From the NCBI RefSeq assembly GCF_015776785.2, contig NZ_LFMD02000003.1, positions 521,798 to 585,797 of the forward strand: 64,000 bases of DNA. The letters are read 5' to 3'. The notes beneath the pieces were generated by a model, which saw only the letters and a list, made by a program, of their open reading frames with translations, ran no database searches and had not been told where the DNA came from. The translations under genes and the position numbers were made by a program. The first letter of the stretch is position 1; each line of letters opens with the position of its first letter. The stretch comes from Kitasatospora sp. SUK 42 (GTDB lineage: Bacteria; Actinomycetota; Actinomycetes; Streptomycetales; Streptomycetaceae). Shown piece by piece: positions 10,517-19,719 of the stretch.

Positions 10517-12165
10517 TGCTGCTCTACTCCTCGGTCGCCCCGCGCGGCCGCGGTCCGCGCGATGGATTCGCGCAGCACCTCCCGGTCGTCGAAGGGGCGG
10601 ATCTCGTCTCGTACGTACTGGCCGAGCTCGTGGCCCTTGCCGGCCACCAGCACGGTGTCCCCCGCCTGGGCGCGGGCGACCGCGAGCCGGATCGCCTCGG
10701 CCCGGTCGGGGACGACCAGGACGGCTCCGCGCTCGGCCTCGGGCACCGCGGCGGCGCCGGTCAGCATGCTGGCGAGGATCGCCAGCGGGTCCTCGCTGCG
10801 CGGGTTGTCGCTGGTCAGCAGGGCGGTGTCGGCGAGGCGGGCGGCGATCGCGCCCATCGGGCCGCGCTTGTGCGGGTCGCGGTCGCCGCCGCAGCCGATG
10901 ACGACGTGCAGGCGGCCCACGGTGACCTCGCGCAGCGAGGCGAGGACGGCCTGCAGGGCGTCCGGCTTGTGCGCGTAGTCCACGACGGCGACGAACGGCT
11001 GTCCGGCGTCCACCCGCTCCAGCCGGCCCGGCACCCCGGGGACGGCGGCGACCCCGGCCACCGCCCGCTCCAGCGGCAGCCCGGCGACGACCAGCGCGGT
11101 GATCGCGGCCAGCGCGTTGGAGACGTTGAACGGGCCGGGCAGCGGGACGGCCGCGTCGGCCTGGGCGCCGTCCGGGCCGAGCACCCGGAAGGTGGAGCCG
11201 GTCGGGCCGAGCTTGACGTCCACGGCCCGCCAGTCGGCCTCGGCGGCGCCGGTGGCGGAGAAGGTGCTCACCGGGATCTTGGCCTCGGCGGCGAGCCGGC
11301 GGCCGTACTCGTCGTCCAGGTTGACCACGCCCCGGCGGGACTTGCCGGGCTGGAACAGCCGGGCCTTCGCCTGGAAGTAGTCCTCCATGTCCGGGTGGAA
11401 GTCGAGGTGCTCGGGGGTGAGGTTGTTGAACAGCGCGACGTCGTACGCCACCCCGTCGGTGCGGCCGAAGACCAGGGCGTGGCTGGAGACCTCCATGGTC
11501 ACCGCGTCGGCGCCGCTCTCGGCCATCACGCCGAGGATCGCGTGCAGGTCGGTGGCCTCGGGGGTGGTGCGCTCGCTCTTGATCCGCTCCTCGCCGACCC
11601 GCATCTCGACGGTGCCGATGACGCCGGGGTTGCGCCCGGCGCCGCGCAGGCCGCCCTCGACCAGGTACGAGGTGGTGGTCTTGCCGTTGGTGCCGGTCAG
11701 CCCGATCATCAGCAGCCGCTCGGACGGTCGGCCGTAGACGATCGCGGCCAGCTCGCCCATCAGGGCCCGGGGCCGGTCCACGACCAGCAGCGGCAGGCCG
11801 GTGGGGGCCGCCAGCTCGGCGCCGGCCGGGTCGGTGAGCACGGCCACCGCGCCGGCGTCCGCGGCCTTGGCCGCGAAGGCCGCGCCGTGGTGGTTGGCGC
11901 CCGGGAAGGCCACGTAGACATCGCCCGGGCGCACCGCGCGGGAGTCGTGGGTGACGCCGGTGACGGCGCCGCCCTCGACGGTCGGCAGGCCCAGTCGGGC
12001 GGCCAGCTCGGCGAGCGGCAGGGCGGGGGTCCCGGTCGGGCGGGGCGGACTCACGGTGATTTGATCGGGTTTCGGCACGGCGGGAAGGCTATCCGCCGAA
12101 GGGTGCCCAGGGCCAAACCGGGCCTTCGCCGCGTCGCCGTCCAGACCGGCCCGCTGGTTGCTCAT
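10513..12165 (-). CDS. murE: MurE, UDP-MurNAc-tripeptide synthetase (diaminopimelate-adding)
   Basis: Adds the third stem residue to UDP-MurNAc-L-Ala-D-Glu. The 550-residue protein has the ATP loop TGTNGKTT at 157-164. DNPR at 453-456 is the motif of diaminopimelate-adding rather than lysine-adding enzymes; streptomycetes use LL-diaminopimelate, so that is the likely substrate. About 45 N-terminal residues before the conserved core are low-complexity, so a later start is possible. It begins 6 bp after the ftsI stop. Confidence 0.95.
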   Translation of the reverse strand: MSNQRAGLDGDAAKARFGPGHPSADSLPAVPKPDQITVSPPRPTGTPALPLAELAARLGLPTVEGGAVTGVTHDSRAVRPGDVYVAFPGANHHGAAFAAKAADAGAVAVLTDPAGAELAAPTGLPLLVVDRPRALMGELAAIVYGRPSERLLMIGLTGTNGKTTTSYLVEGGLRGAGRNPGVIGTVEMRVGEERIKSERTTPEATDLHAILGVMAESGADAVTMEVSSHALVFGRTDGVAYDVALFNNLTPEHLDFHPDMEDYFQAKARLFQPGKSRRGVVNLDDEYGRRLAAEAKIPVSTFSATGAAEADWRAVDVKLGPTGSTFRVLGPDGAQADAAVPLPGPFNVSNALAAITALVVAGLPLERAVAGVAAVPGVPGRLERVDAGQPFVAVVDYAHKPDALQAVLASLREVTVGRLHVVIGCGGDRDPHKRGPMGAIAARLADTALLTSDNPRSEDPLAILASMLTGAAAVPEAERGAVLVVPDRAEAIRLAVARAQAGDTVLVAGKGHELGQYVRDEIRPFDDREVLRESIARTAAARGDRGVEQQ

Positions 12166-12171
12166 GTTCGC

Positions 12172-14367
12172 TCACGGCTTCCACTCGACGGGCAGGTTGG
12201 GCGCCTGGCTGCCGCTCGGCGGGACCTGCATGGTCTTCAGGGTGAACTCCATCACCTGCTTGAACACCGGGCCGCACAGCTGGCCGCCGAAGTGGCCGTT
12301 GACCGGGCCCTGGAGGGTGCAGGAGACGGTGTACCGGGGGTTGTCGGCGGGGGCGAACCCGATGAAGGAGGCGGTGTAGCCGTCGTAGCCCTTGCCGTCG
12401 GCGGCCCCCCGGTTGGCGGTACCGGTCTTGCCGGCGACCCGGTAGCCGGGGATGGCGGCCTTGCCGCCGGTGCCCTGCTCGTCGTCGACGACCGACTCCA
12501 GCATCGAGGTGAGGGTCTTGGCGGTCTGCTCGCTGACCACCCGGGTCTGCTCCCCCGCCGGGGTCGGGACGTACTTGCCGTCGGGCCCGGTGGTGCCCTG
12601 GACGATGCTGGGCGCGACCCGCACCCCGCCGTTGGCGATGGTGGAGTAGACCGAGGTGGCCTGCAGCGCGTTCATCTGGAGCGGGCCCTGGCCGAAGGAG
12701 ATGTTGTACTTCTCCGAGGCGACCAGGTCCTCCGGCTTCTTGAGCATCCCGGGGGTCTCCCCGGGGAAGTTCAGGCCGGTCGGCTGGGCGACGCCGAACT
12801 TGCGCATGTAGCCGTCCAGCACCTGGTTGGCCTTCAGCTGGTCGCCGCCGCCGAGGGTCTCCACGGCCTCGATGGTGCCGATGTTCGAGGACTTGGCCAG
12901 CACCCCGGCCAGGGTCAGGTACCAGTCGCCGTGCTCGACGTCGTCCTTGAACTGCTGGCCGGCCCGGACCAGCCGGTTCGGCACGGTGACCTTGGTGTCC
13001 CAGTTGGCCGTGCCGGAGTCCAGGACGGCGGCCAGGCTCATCAGCTTGGCGGTGCTGCCCGGCTCGTACGCGTCGACCAGGGCGGGGTTGCCCATCTGGG
13101 ACTGCTTGGCGGTGGACAGGTCGCCCGGGTTGAAGCCGGGCGCGGTGGCCATCGCGATGACCTGGCCGGTCTTCACGTCCTGGACCACCACGTAGCCCTT
13201 CTCCGCGCCGGAGTTGGCCACCTGGTCGGTGATCGCCTTCTGGGCGGCCCACTGGATGTCCCGGTTGATGGTCAGCTTGATGTCGCTGCCCGGCACGGCC
13301 GGGTCCATCGAGCCCCCGGCGGTGGGCACCAGCCGGCCGCCCGCCTGGGCGTAGCTGCTGTGGCCGTCCTTGCCGGCCAGCTGCTTCTGGTACTGGAGCT
13401 CCAGCCCGCCGGCGCCCTCGCCCTCGCCGTTGACGAAACCGACGAGGTTGGAGGCCAGTCCGTCGGCGGGGTAGATCCGCTTCTGGGTCTCCTGGTTGAA
13501 CACCCCGGCCAGCGGGTTGGCGCACTCGTTGTCCACCCGGGTGCGCCCGCCCTGGTCGGCGGGCTTGCCGAGCAGCTTCTTCTGCACCTGGCAGGCCCGC
13601 GAACCGGCCTGCTTCTCCAGGGTCGACTTGAGGTCGCTGATCTGGTTCTTGGCGGCCGGGGTCTGCTTGGCGGCGAGCCGCTTGTAGCGGGTCTTGGGGG
13701 TGTGCAGGTCGGCGGCGATCTTGTCCTTGGACACACCGATGATCGGCGACAGCAGGGCCGCCGCCTGTTCCGGCGCGTCCGGGATGCCGGTCGCCTCGGG
13801 GGTGAACATCGCCGGGTCGGCGGTGATGTCGTACGCGTCGACGGTGGCCGCCAGCGCGACGCCGTCGGAGGACGTTATCGAGCCGCGTTCGGCGGTGATC
13901 GGGATGCTCAGGTAGCGGTTGGTGTTGGCGTCGGCGGCCAGCGCGTCGGCGTCCACCAGCTGGAGCTGCACCAGACGCCCCGCGAAGACGGAGAACACCA
14001 GCGACAGCACCACGGTGATCACCCGCAGCCGGCGCTTCGGCTCGGCGAGCTTGAGCGCCCTGGGACGCTGCGGCCCACGGGGCTTCGGGCGCGGCCGCAC
14101 CGCCGCCTGGCTGCGGGCCGGCGGACGGCCCTCGGGGCGGCGCTGCTGCGGGGTGCGCGGGGTACGGCCGGCGGCCCCCTTGGCGGGCTGCGCCTTGGCG
14201 GGCTGGGCCTTGGCCGACTGGCTGCGCGCGGGCTGGCCCTTGCCGGACTGGCCGCGGGCCGGCTGGCCCTTCGCGGGCTGGGCCCGGCCCGCGGACGGAC
14301 GGGGCGCGCCACCGCGCGGGGACTGGCCGCGGCTCGAACCGGAGCCGGGCTGACGAGGCGTGGTCAT
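12172..14367 (-). CDS. ftsI: FtsI, septal class B penicillin-binding protein (transpeptidase)
   Basis: Septum-specific D,D-transpeptidase, partner of FtsW. The 731-residue protein has a long cytoplasmic N-terminus of about 110 residues made of Gln/Pro/Ala/Lys repeats (AKAQPAKAQPAKG), one membrane anchor (about 115-135), a PBP dimerisation domain and a transpeptidase domain. The penicillin-binding triad is visible: STAK with Ser438, SSN at 493-495 and KTG at 647-649. It overlaps ftsL by 4 bp. The basic repeat tail is longer than in model FtsI proteins and probably disordered. Confidence 0.96.
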   Translation of the reverse strand: MTTPRQPGSGSSRGQSPRGGAPRPSAGRAQPAKGQPARGQSGKGQPARSQSAKAQPAKAQPAKGAAGRTPRTPQQRRPEGRPPARSQAAVRPRPKPRGPQRPRALKLAEPKRRLRVITVVLSLVFSVFAGRLVQLQLVDADALAADANTNRYLSIPITAERGSITSSDGVALAATVDAYDITADPAMFTPEATGIPDAPEQAAALLSPIIGVSKDKIAADLHTPKTRYKRLAAKQTPAAKNQISDLKSTLEKQAGSRACQVQKKLLGKPADQGGRTRVDNECANPLAGVFNQETQKRIYPADGLASNLVGFVNGEGEGAGGLELQYQKQLAGKDGHSSYAQAGGRLVPTAGGSMDPAVPGSDIKLTINRDIQWAAQKAITDQVANSGAEKGYVVVQDVKTGQVIAMATAPGFNPGDLSTAKQSQMGNPALVDAYEPGSTAKLMSLAAVLDSGTANWDTKVTVPNRLVRAGQQFKDDVEHGDWYLTLAGVLAKSSNIGTIEAVETLGGGDQLKANQVLDGYMRKFGVAQPTGLNFPGETPGMLKKPEDLVASEKYNISFGQGPLQMNALQATSVYSTIANGGVRVAPSIVQGTTGPDGKYVPTPAGEQTRVVSEQTAKTLTSMLESVVDDEQGTGGKAAIPGYRVAGKTGTANRGAADGKGYDGYTASFIGFAPADNPRYTVSCTLQGPVNGHFGGQLCGPVFKQVMEFTLKTMQVPPSGSQAPNLPVEWKP

Positions 14368-15005
14368 CGACCCGCACCTCCGCTCGCGTGGGGCTGCCCG
14401 GGCGCGGGCGAGACCGGGTTGAGCTGGATCACCGAGTCACCGGCCGAGGCCGCCGGGGTCGGCTGCGGGGCGGGCGCCTGTGTGGCCGGCGGCGCGCTCG
14501 GCTGGGCCGGCGGCGGCGGGGCGGGCTGGGGGCTGACCTGGGCGGAGGACTGCGCGGCCGGGGAGGACTTCATCGGCCACGGCTCCACCGTCGACCGCTT
14601 CACCGGCGGGCTGTCCTGCGCCGGTCCGGGCGTGCCGATCACCTTGCCGCCGTTCGGGACGTCCAGGAAGGCCATCCCGCCGGCCGGGACCATGCCCAGC
14701 TCGGCGGCCCGCTTGGCCAGCGCGTCCGGGGCCGAGTTCTGGTCGATCTCGTGCTGGAGGCTCTGCTGCTCGTCGGTCGCCGTGGTGGTCTGCCGCTGCA
14801 GCCGGGAGAGCTCGAAGGAGCCCTCGTTGAGCGCCGTGTTCAGGGCGAGCAGCCCCAACAGCCCGGCCGCCAGCAGCACCACCACGAGCACCGCGAAGGG
14901 TGTGCGCCCCCGGACCGGGCGCTTGCCCGGCCGAACCGTGATGCGCGCCCTGCCCTGCGGGATTCCTCCCCGCCCCGCCCGGACCTCACCGGCCACCGGC
15001 CCCAC
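14364..15005 (-). CDS. ftsL: FtsL-like divisome protein
   Basis: A 213-residue bitopic protein, identified mainly by its position between rsmH and ftsI and its architecture: a basic cytoplasmic N-terminus, one membrane helix (about 36-57) and a coiled-coil periplasmic segment (LQRQTTTATDEQQSLQHEID). The C-terminal half is a long Pro/Ala/Ser-rich tail not seen in short FtsL proteins of other phyla, as is usual in actinomycetes. It would bridge FtsQ and FtsW/FtsI. A later GTG start a few codons in is possible. Confidence 0.85.
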   Translation of the reverse strand: MGPVAGEVRAGRGGIPQGRARITVRPGKRPVRGRTPFAVLVVVLLAAGLLGLLALNTALNEGSFELSRLQRQTTTATDEQQSLQHEIDQNSAPDALAKRAAELGMVPAGGMAFLDVPNGGKVIGTPGPAQDSPPVKRSTVEPWPMKSSPAAQSSAQVSPQPAPPPPAQPSAPPATQAPAPQPTPAASAGDSVIQLNPVSPAPGQPHASGGAGR

Positions 15006-15038
15006 TGCTTTCCTCCGCCCTTCGGACCCCGCCGGGAC

Positions 15039-16013
15039 TCAGCCCCGCCTGCTTCGGTCCCTGATCCTCTCCGCCACCCGCAGCCGTACGGGCGCGGCGC
15101 GCCGGTTCTCCTCGATCTCCTCCTCCGTGGCCAGTTCGGCACCGCGAGTGATCAGTTTGAGCCAGGGCTGGTGCTCCTCCGGGATGAACGGCAGTCCCGG
15201 CGGAGCGGTGCTGGTCGCCCCGGCGGCGAGGTACTGCTTCACCAGCCGGTCCTCCAGCGATTGGTACGACATCACGACGATCCGGCCGCCGATCGCGAGG
15301 ACGTCCAGCGCCCCCGGGATCGCCCGGTCCAGGACCTCCAGCTCGCCGTTGACCTCGATCCGCAGCGCCTGGAACGTCCGCTTGGCCGGGTTCCCGCCGG
15401 TGCGGCGGGTCGCCGCCGGGATGGCGCTCCGCACCAACTCGACGAGACGCGCGCTGGTGGAGAACGGTTCCTTCTCCCGCTCCCGCACGATCACCGAGGC
15501 GATCTTCCCGGCGAACCGCTCCTCGCCGTACACCTTGAGGATCCGGGCCAGGTCCCCGTGACTGTAGGTGTTCAGCACCTCCGCCGCGCTGATCCCCCGG
15601 GTCTGGTCCATCCGCATGTCCAGCGGCGCGTCCTGCGCGTAGGCGAAGCCGCGGTCGGCCTCGTCCAGCTGCATCGAGGAGACGCCGAGGTCGAACAGGA
15701 TGCCGTCCACCCGGTCGATGCCCAGGCGCTCCAGCACCTCGGGGATCTCGTCGTACACCGCGTGCACCAGGGTGGCCCGGTCGCCGAACGGGGCCAGCCG
15801 CTCGCCGGACAGCTTGAGCGCCTGCGGGTCGCGGTCCACCGCGACCAGCCGGACCTCCGGGAACTGGGTGAGCAGCGCCTCGCTGTGCCCGCCGAGGCCG
15901 AGGGTGGCGTCCACCACCACGGCGCCGGGGCGCGAGATCGCCGGGGCCAGGGCATCCATGCACCGCTGCAGCATCACCGGAACGTGCTTGGGACCCGGTT
16001 CGTTGGTGGTCAT
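15039..16013 (-). CDS. rsmH: RsmH (MraW), 16S rRNA m4C1402 methyltransferase
   Basis: Methylates N4 of C1402 in 16S rRNA at the ribosomal P site. The 324-residue protein starts at the ATG giving [15 protein letters not shown], where the family begins; an upstream in-frame extension of 166 codons is arginine-rich and rejected. The SAM-binding motif [12 protein letters not shown] is at residues 33-44. First gene of the dcw operon; no mraZ precedes it. Confidence 0.95.
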   Translation of the reverse strand: MTTNEPGPKHVPVMLQRCMDALAPAISRPGAVVVDATLGLGGHSEALLTQFPEVRLVAVDRDPQALKLSGERLAPFGDRATLVHAVYDEIPEVLERLGIDRVDGILFDLGVSSMQLDEADRGFAYAQDAPLDMRMDQTRGISAAEVLNTYSHGDLARILKVYGEERFAGKIASVIVREREKEPFSTSARLVELVRSAIPAATRRTGGNPAKRTFQALRIEVNGELEVLDRAIPGALDVLAIGGRIVVMSYQSLEDRLVKQYLAAGATSTAPPGLPFIPEEHQPWLKLITRGAELATEEEIEENRRAAPVRLRVAERIRDRSRRG

Positions 16014-16549
16014 GCGCGGTGGCGCCCTTCCTCGGTGCGGAGCAGCCCGACGTCCGGGAGCTCCCACCATTCTCGCCCACCGCCCCCCGGCACGACGACG
16101 CGGCCCGTGGTCCCCGCCCGCTCCAGGGGGAAGGCGTGGCCGCCCGGCGCCGGGGAAGGTGCGCCAGGTGAGCACGGAGCGGGAGGAGGCCACGGGCCGG
16201 GTCGATCGGGCACACCGGCCGACGAGGCCCGGTTGACGGGCTCGGGCGGGTGTGCTCAACTGCGGCGCAACTCTATCGCGCGGGCCCCGGCAGTCAATGG
16301 TCCGCTCCGGCGCACCACCCGGGCGGCGGTACCGATCGCCGCAGGTCGCGGCCGTCCGCACGCGCCGGTCGAAGCGCCCTCCCGGGGGCTCGTGCGGACG
16401 CCGCGCGCCCCACCCGGTGAAGGGGGGCGAACCCACTCCGGGACCAGACGGACAAACCCTCCCGTTGTCGCTATGCGCTCGATCACAGCGGCCTGTTCTG
16501 TAGCTCTTCACCCCACCGCGGAACCGGGTCCCGCACTAACGTCGCCCCC
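16014..16549. other. Divergent intergenic region between rsmH and carbonic anhydrase
   Basis: A 536-bp gap without a supportable gene; short frames in it are arginine/proline-rich artefacts of high G+C. It holds the dcw promoter at 16270-16297 (minus strand) and a -10 box immediately before the carbonic anhydrase ATG (plus strand). No cluster of TGGGN repeats of the MraZ type was seen. Confidence 0.7.
16270..16297 (-). promoter_or_regulatory. Putative promoter of the dcw operon
   Basis: Minus strand TTGACT (16292-16297), 16-bp spacer, TAGAGT (16270-16275). It is one of the best vegetative-type promoters in the window. Transcription would start near 16262, leaving a leader of about 250 nt before the rsmH ATG. 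Confidence 0.6.
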
Positions 16550-16550
16550 A
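16537..16550 (+). promoter_or_regulatory. -10 box placed for a leaderless carbonic anhydrase mRNA
   Basis: TAACGT at 16537-16542 is followed by exactly 7 nt and the ATG, and there is no Shine-Dalgarno sequence. This spacing puts the transcription start on the A of the ATG. No convincing -35 box was found. Confidence 0.4.
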
Positions 16551-17092
16551 TGACAGTGACCCCCGACCGGCCCACGCCGACCGCCGCTGCCGACTCCGAG
16601 AACCCCACCATCATCGACCGCTTCGTCACGGCCAACCGCGAGTACGCGGTGACCTTCCGGGACGGCGGCATGGACGCCCGCCCCGTACAGAGGATCGCCG
16701 TGGTGGCGTGCATGGACGCCCGCCTCGACCTGTTCGCGGCGCTCGGCCTCGAACTGGGCGACGCACACGTCATCCGCAACGCCGGAGGCGTCGTCACCGA
16801 CGACACCATCCGCTCCCTGACCATCAGCCAGCGCGCCCTCGGCACCCGCTCGATCGCGCTCATCCACCACACGGGGTGCGGCCTGCTCGGGCTCACCGAG
16901 GACTTCCGCCGCGAGCTGGAACTGGAGGTCGGCCAGCGCCCGCAGTGGGCGGTGGAGGCCTTCGTCGACCTGGACGGCGACGTCCGCCAGTCCATGCAGC
17001 GGGTGCGCACCTCCCCCTTCCTCCCGCACACCGACGACGTGCGCGGATTCGTCTTCGACGTCCACACCGGCCTGCTGCGCGAGATCGCCTGA
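16550..17092 (+). CDS. Beta-class carbonic anhydrase
   Basis: Interconverts CO2 and bicarbonate in the cytoplasm. The 180-residue protein has the beta-class zinc-site pattern: C54 and D56 in CMDAR, then H107 and C110 in HTGC. It is short compared with plant-type enzymes (over 200 residues), like the type II beta-carbonic anhydrases of actinobacteria. It lies divergent from rsmH and appears to be translated from a leaderless message. Confidence 0.9.
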   Translation: MTVTPDRPTPTAAADSENPTIIDRFVTANREYAVTFRDGGMDARPVQRIAVVACMDARLDLFAALGLELGDAHVIRNAGGVVTDDTIRSLTISQRALGTRSIALIHHTGCGLLGLTEDFRRELELEVGQRPQWAVEAFVDLDGDVRQSMQRVRTSPFLPHTDDVRGFVFDVHTGLLREIA

Positions 17093-17348
17093 CACCCGCT
17101 CACCCGCGCGACCGCCCGGCCAACGGAGTCCGGGCATTCGGGGACGGCCGAATGGTGACTTCTGGCCACCCCGCGGGGGAGAATGCGCCTGCCGGTCGGA
17201 CCCCGAACCACCTGGGGCGGCCGGGCCGCAGGCCGCCTCACCGGCGCCGGATCCGCGTACGGAACCGCCCCCGGGACGGCCGCGTCAAGCATGGGGTGGG
17301 GTCCGGCCTCGGGTGAGGCGGGCACAGCGTGCCAGGGAGCGTAAACGG

Positions 17349-18395
17349 GTGACGAGCTACAGCGATCAGGCCGGTCTCGGCAGTCCTGCGGGGGGCGAGC
17401 AGAGGGCGAACGAACACCACCGGGCCGGGCTCCCCGAACTCGCCGCGGTCGTGGAGCGCGTCCGCGCCAACATCGAGAGCGTGATCGAGGGCAAGCCGGA
17501 GGCCGTCCGGATCGCCCTGACCGTCCTGCTCGCCGAAGGCCACCTGCTGCTGGAGGACGTTCCCGGCGTCGGCAAGACCATGCTGGCCAAGGCGCTCGCC
17601 CGGTCCGTCGACTGCACGGTGCGACGCATCCAGTTCACCCCCGACCTGCTGCCCTCGGACGTCACCGGCACCAACATCTACGACCAGCAGCGGCACGACT
17701 TCGAGTTCCGCCCGGGCGCGATCTTCGCCCAGATCGTGGTCGGCGACGAGATCAACCGTGCCTCGCCCAAGACCCAGTCCGCGCTGCTGGAGTCCATGGA
17801 GGAGCGCCAGGTCACCATCGACGGCACCAGCTACGAGCTGCCCTCGCCGTTCATGGTCGTGGCCACCCAGAACCCGGTCGAGATGGAGGGCACCTACCCC
17901 CTCCCGGAGGCCCAGCGGGACCGCTTCATGGCCCGCGTCTCGATGGGATACCCCAGCCCCGAGGCCGAGTTCGCGATGCTCGACGTGCACTCCGGCGCCA
18001 ACCCGCTGGAGGACCTCCAGCCGGTCGCGCACGCCGCCGACATCCTCAAGCTGGTCGACCTGGTCCGCTCCGTGCACATCGCCGACCCGGTCCGGCGCTA
18101 CGCCGTCGACCTGGTCGGCGCCACCCGCACCAGCCCCGAGCTGCGCCTGGGCGCCTCGCCGCGCGCGACCCTGCACCTGGTCCGGGCCGCCCGCGCCGCC
18201 GCCGCGCTGGACGGACGCGACTACGTCACCCCGGACGACATCCAGCGCCTGGCCGTCCCCGTCCTCGCGCACCGCCTGATGCCGACCGCCGAGACCCAGC
18301 TCAGCCGCCGCACCTCCGAACAGATCGTGACCGACCTGGTCGCCCGGCTGCCGCTGCCGCGCCCGCAGGGCGGCCCGGCCGTCCGGAGGGGCTGA
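17349..18395 (+). CDS. MoxR-family AAA+ ATPase
   Basis: A 348-residue chaperone-like ATPase that usually matures or activates partner proteins encoded next to it. Walker A is GVGKT at 73-77 (EDVPGVGKTML), Walker B VVGDEINRA near 131-139, followed by sensor 1 (VVATQNPVE) and the arginine finger region. The GTG at 17349 is chosen because AGGGAG lies 9 nt upstream and the family begins there; an in-frame start at 17313 has no ribosome site. Followed at 1 nt by the DUF58 gene, forming the common MoxR-DUF58-transglutaminase set. Confidence 0.93.
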   Translation: MTSYSDQAGLGSPAGGEQRANEHHRAGLPELAAVVERVRANIESVIEGKPEAVRIALTVLLAEGHLLLEDVPGVGKTMLAKALARSVDCTVRRIQFTPDLLPSDVTGTNIYDQQRHDFEFRPGAIFAQIVVGDEINRASPKTQSALLESMEERQVTIDGTSYELPSPFMVVATQNPVEMEGTYPLPEAQRDRFMARVSMGYPSPEAEFAMLDVHSGANPLEDLQPVAHAADILKLVDLVRSVHIADPVRRYAVDLVGATRTSPELRLGASPRATLHLVRAARAAAALDGRDYVTPDDIQRLAVPVLAHRLMPTAETQLSRRTSEQIVTDLVARLPLPRPQGGPAVRRG

Positions 18396-18396
18396 G

Positions 18397-19719
18397 GTGG
18401 CCTCGTCCGACCAGACGGGCGGGCTGCGGGCCGGACTCCGCGGCCTCACCACCCGGGGCCGCTCCTTCCTCGCGGCCGGACTGACCGCGATGCTCTGCGC
18501 CTACCTGCTCGACCAGGACGCACTGCTGCGCGTCGGCGTGCTGCTCGCCGGGCTGCCGCTGGTGGCCGCCCTGGTGGTCGCCAACACCCGCTACCGGGTG
18601 GCCAGCGGACGCCGGCTCAGCCCGCGCCGGGCGATCGCCGGCCAGGAGGCCCGGGTCCACCTGCGGGTCGACAACGTCTCCCGGGTGCCCACCGGGCTGC
18701 TCCTCCTGGAGGACAAGGTCCCGTACGTGCTCGGGCCGCGCCCGCGCTTCGTGCTGGACCGGGTCGAGCCGCAGGGCTTCCGCGAGGTCTCCTACCGGGT
18801 CCGCTCCGACCTGCGCGGGCGCTACCCGCTCGGGCCGCTCCAGCTGCGGCTGTCCGACCCGTTCGGGATGTGCGAGGTCAACCGCGCCTTCACCGCCGCC
18901 GACGTGCTCACCGTCGTCCCCCAGGTCCAGACCCTGCCGCAGGTACGGCTCAGCGGCGAGTGGGTCGGCCAGGGCGAGAGCCACACCCGCGCGCTGGCGC
19001 TGGCCGGCGACGACGACGTGATCCTGCGCGAGTACCGGCCCGGCGACGACCTGCGCCGGGTCCACTGGCGCTCCAGCGCCCGGTACGGCGAACTGATGGT
19101 GCGCCGCGAGGAGCAGCCGCAGAAGGCCCGGGCCACCGTGCTGCTGGACACCCGCGAGATCGGCCACCGGGGCAGCGGGCCGGCCTCCTCCTTCGAGTGG
19201 GCCGTCAGCTGCGCCGCCTCCGTCGCCGTGCACCTGCTGGAGCGCGGCTACCAGACCCGGCTGCTGACCGACACCGGCCAGTGGGTGCCCGGCCCCGGCA
19301 CCGGCGGCCACAACAACGCCGCCGACACCTCCGGGCTGATCCTGGACGCCCTCGCGGTAGCCGACCTGTCCGACGGCAGCGGGCTCACCCGCGCCGAGGA
19401 GCCGCTGCGCGCCGGCGGCGAGGGCCTGCTGGTCGCGGTCCTCGGCGAGCTGGACGAGGCGCAGACCGCCCGGCTGGCCCGGCTGCGCAGCCGTACCGGC
19501 GGGGCGGTCGCCTTCCTGATCGACACCGGCACCTGGGCCGGCCTGCGGATGCTCGCCCCGAACACCGGCGGCGACGAGTTCCGCGACCGGGTCCGGCAGC
19601 TGCGCGAGGCGGGCTGGACGGTCCTGCCGGTCCGGGCCGGCGACTCCGTACCGGACCTGTGGCGGGCCGCCGACGGCGCCAAGACGACCGCCCCCTACCG
19701 AGAAGAGGCCGGCGCGTGA
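18397..19719 (+). CDS. DUF58 domain membrane protein
   Basis: A 440-residue protein with one or two membrane segments near residues 25-60 and the DUF58 signature (YRPGDDLRRVHWRSSAR) near 210-227. The remaining C-terminal part resembles a von Willebrand-like fold in related proteins. It starts with GTG one base after the moxR stop and overlaps the transglutaminase gene by 4 bp. Family members work with MoxR ATPases at the cell envelope; the client here is unknown. Confidence 0.9.
   Translation: MASSDQTGGLRAGLRGLTTRGRSFLAAGLTAMLCAYLLDQDALLRVGVLLAGLPLVAALVVANTRYRVASGRRLSPRRAIAGQEARVHLRVDNVSRVPTGLLLLEDKVPYVLGPRPRFVLDRVEPQGFREVSYRVRSDLRGRYPLGPLQLRLSDPFGMCEVNRAFTAADVLTVVPQVQTLPQVRLSGEWVGQGESHTRALALAGDDDVILREYRPGDDLRRVHWRSSARYGELMVRREEQPQKARATVLLDTREIGHRGSGPASSFEWAVSCAASVAVHLLERGYQTRLLTDTGQWVPGPGTGGHNNAADTSGLILDALAVADLSDGSGLTRAEEPLRAGGEGLLVAVLGELDEAQTARLARLRSRTGGAVAFLIDTGTWAGLRMLAPNTGGDEFRDRVRQLREAGWTVLPVRAGDSVPDLWRAADGAKTTAPYREEAGA

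Noticed and set aside
10507..15561. A 1684-codon open frame on the plus strand opposite murE, ftsI and ftsL
   Set aside because: It is the antisense shadow of well-identified genes, is Gly/Arg/His/Asp-rich, and arises because GC-rich codons rarely give stops in that frame.
16014..16549. MraZ-type operator (TGGGN repeats) before rsmH
   Set aside because: Only isolated TCCCA/TGGGA occurrences are seen, with no regular spacing, and no mraZ gene is present.
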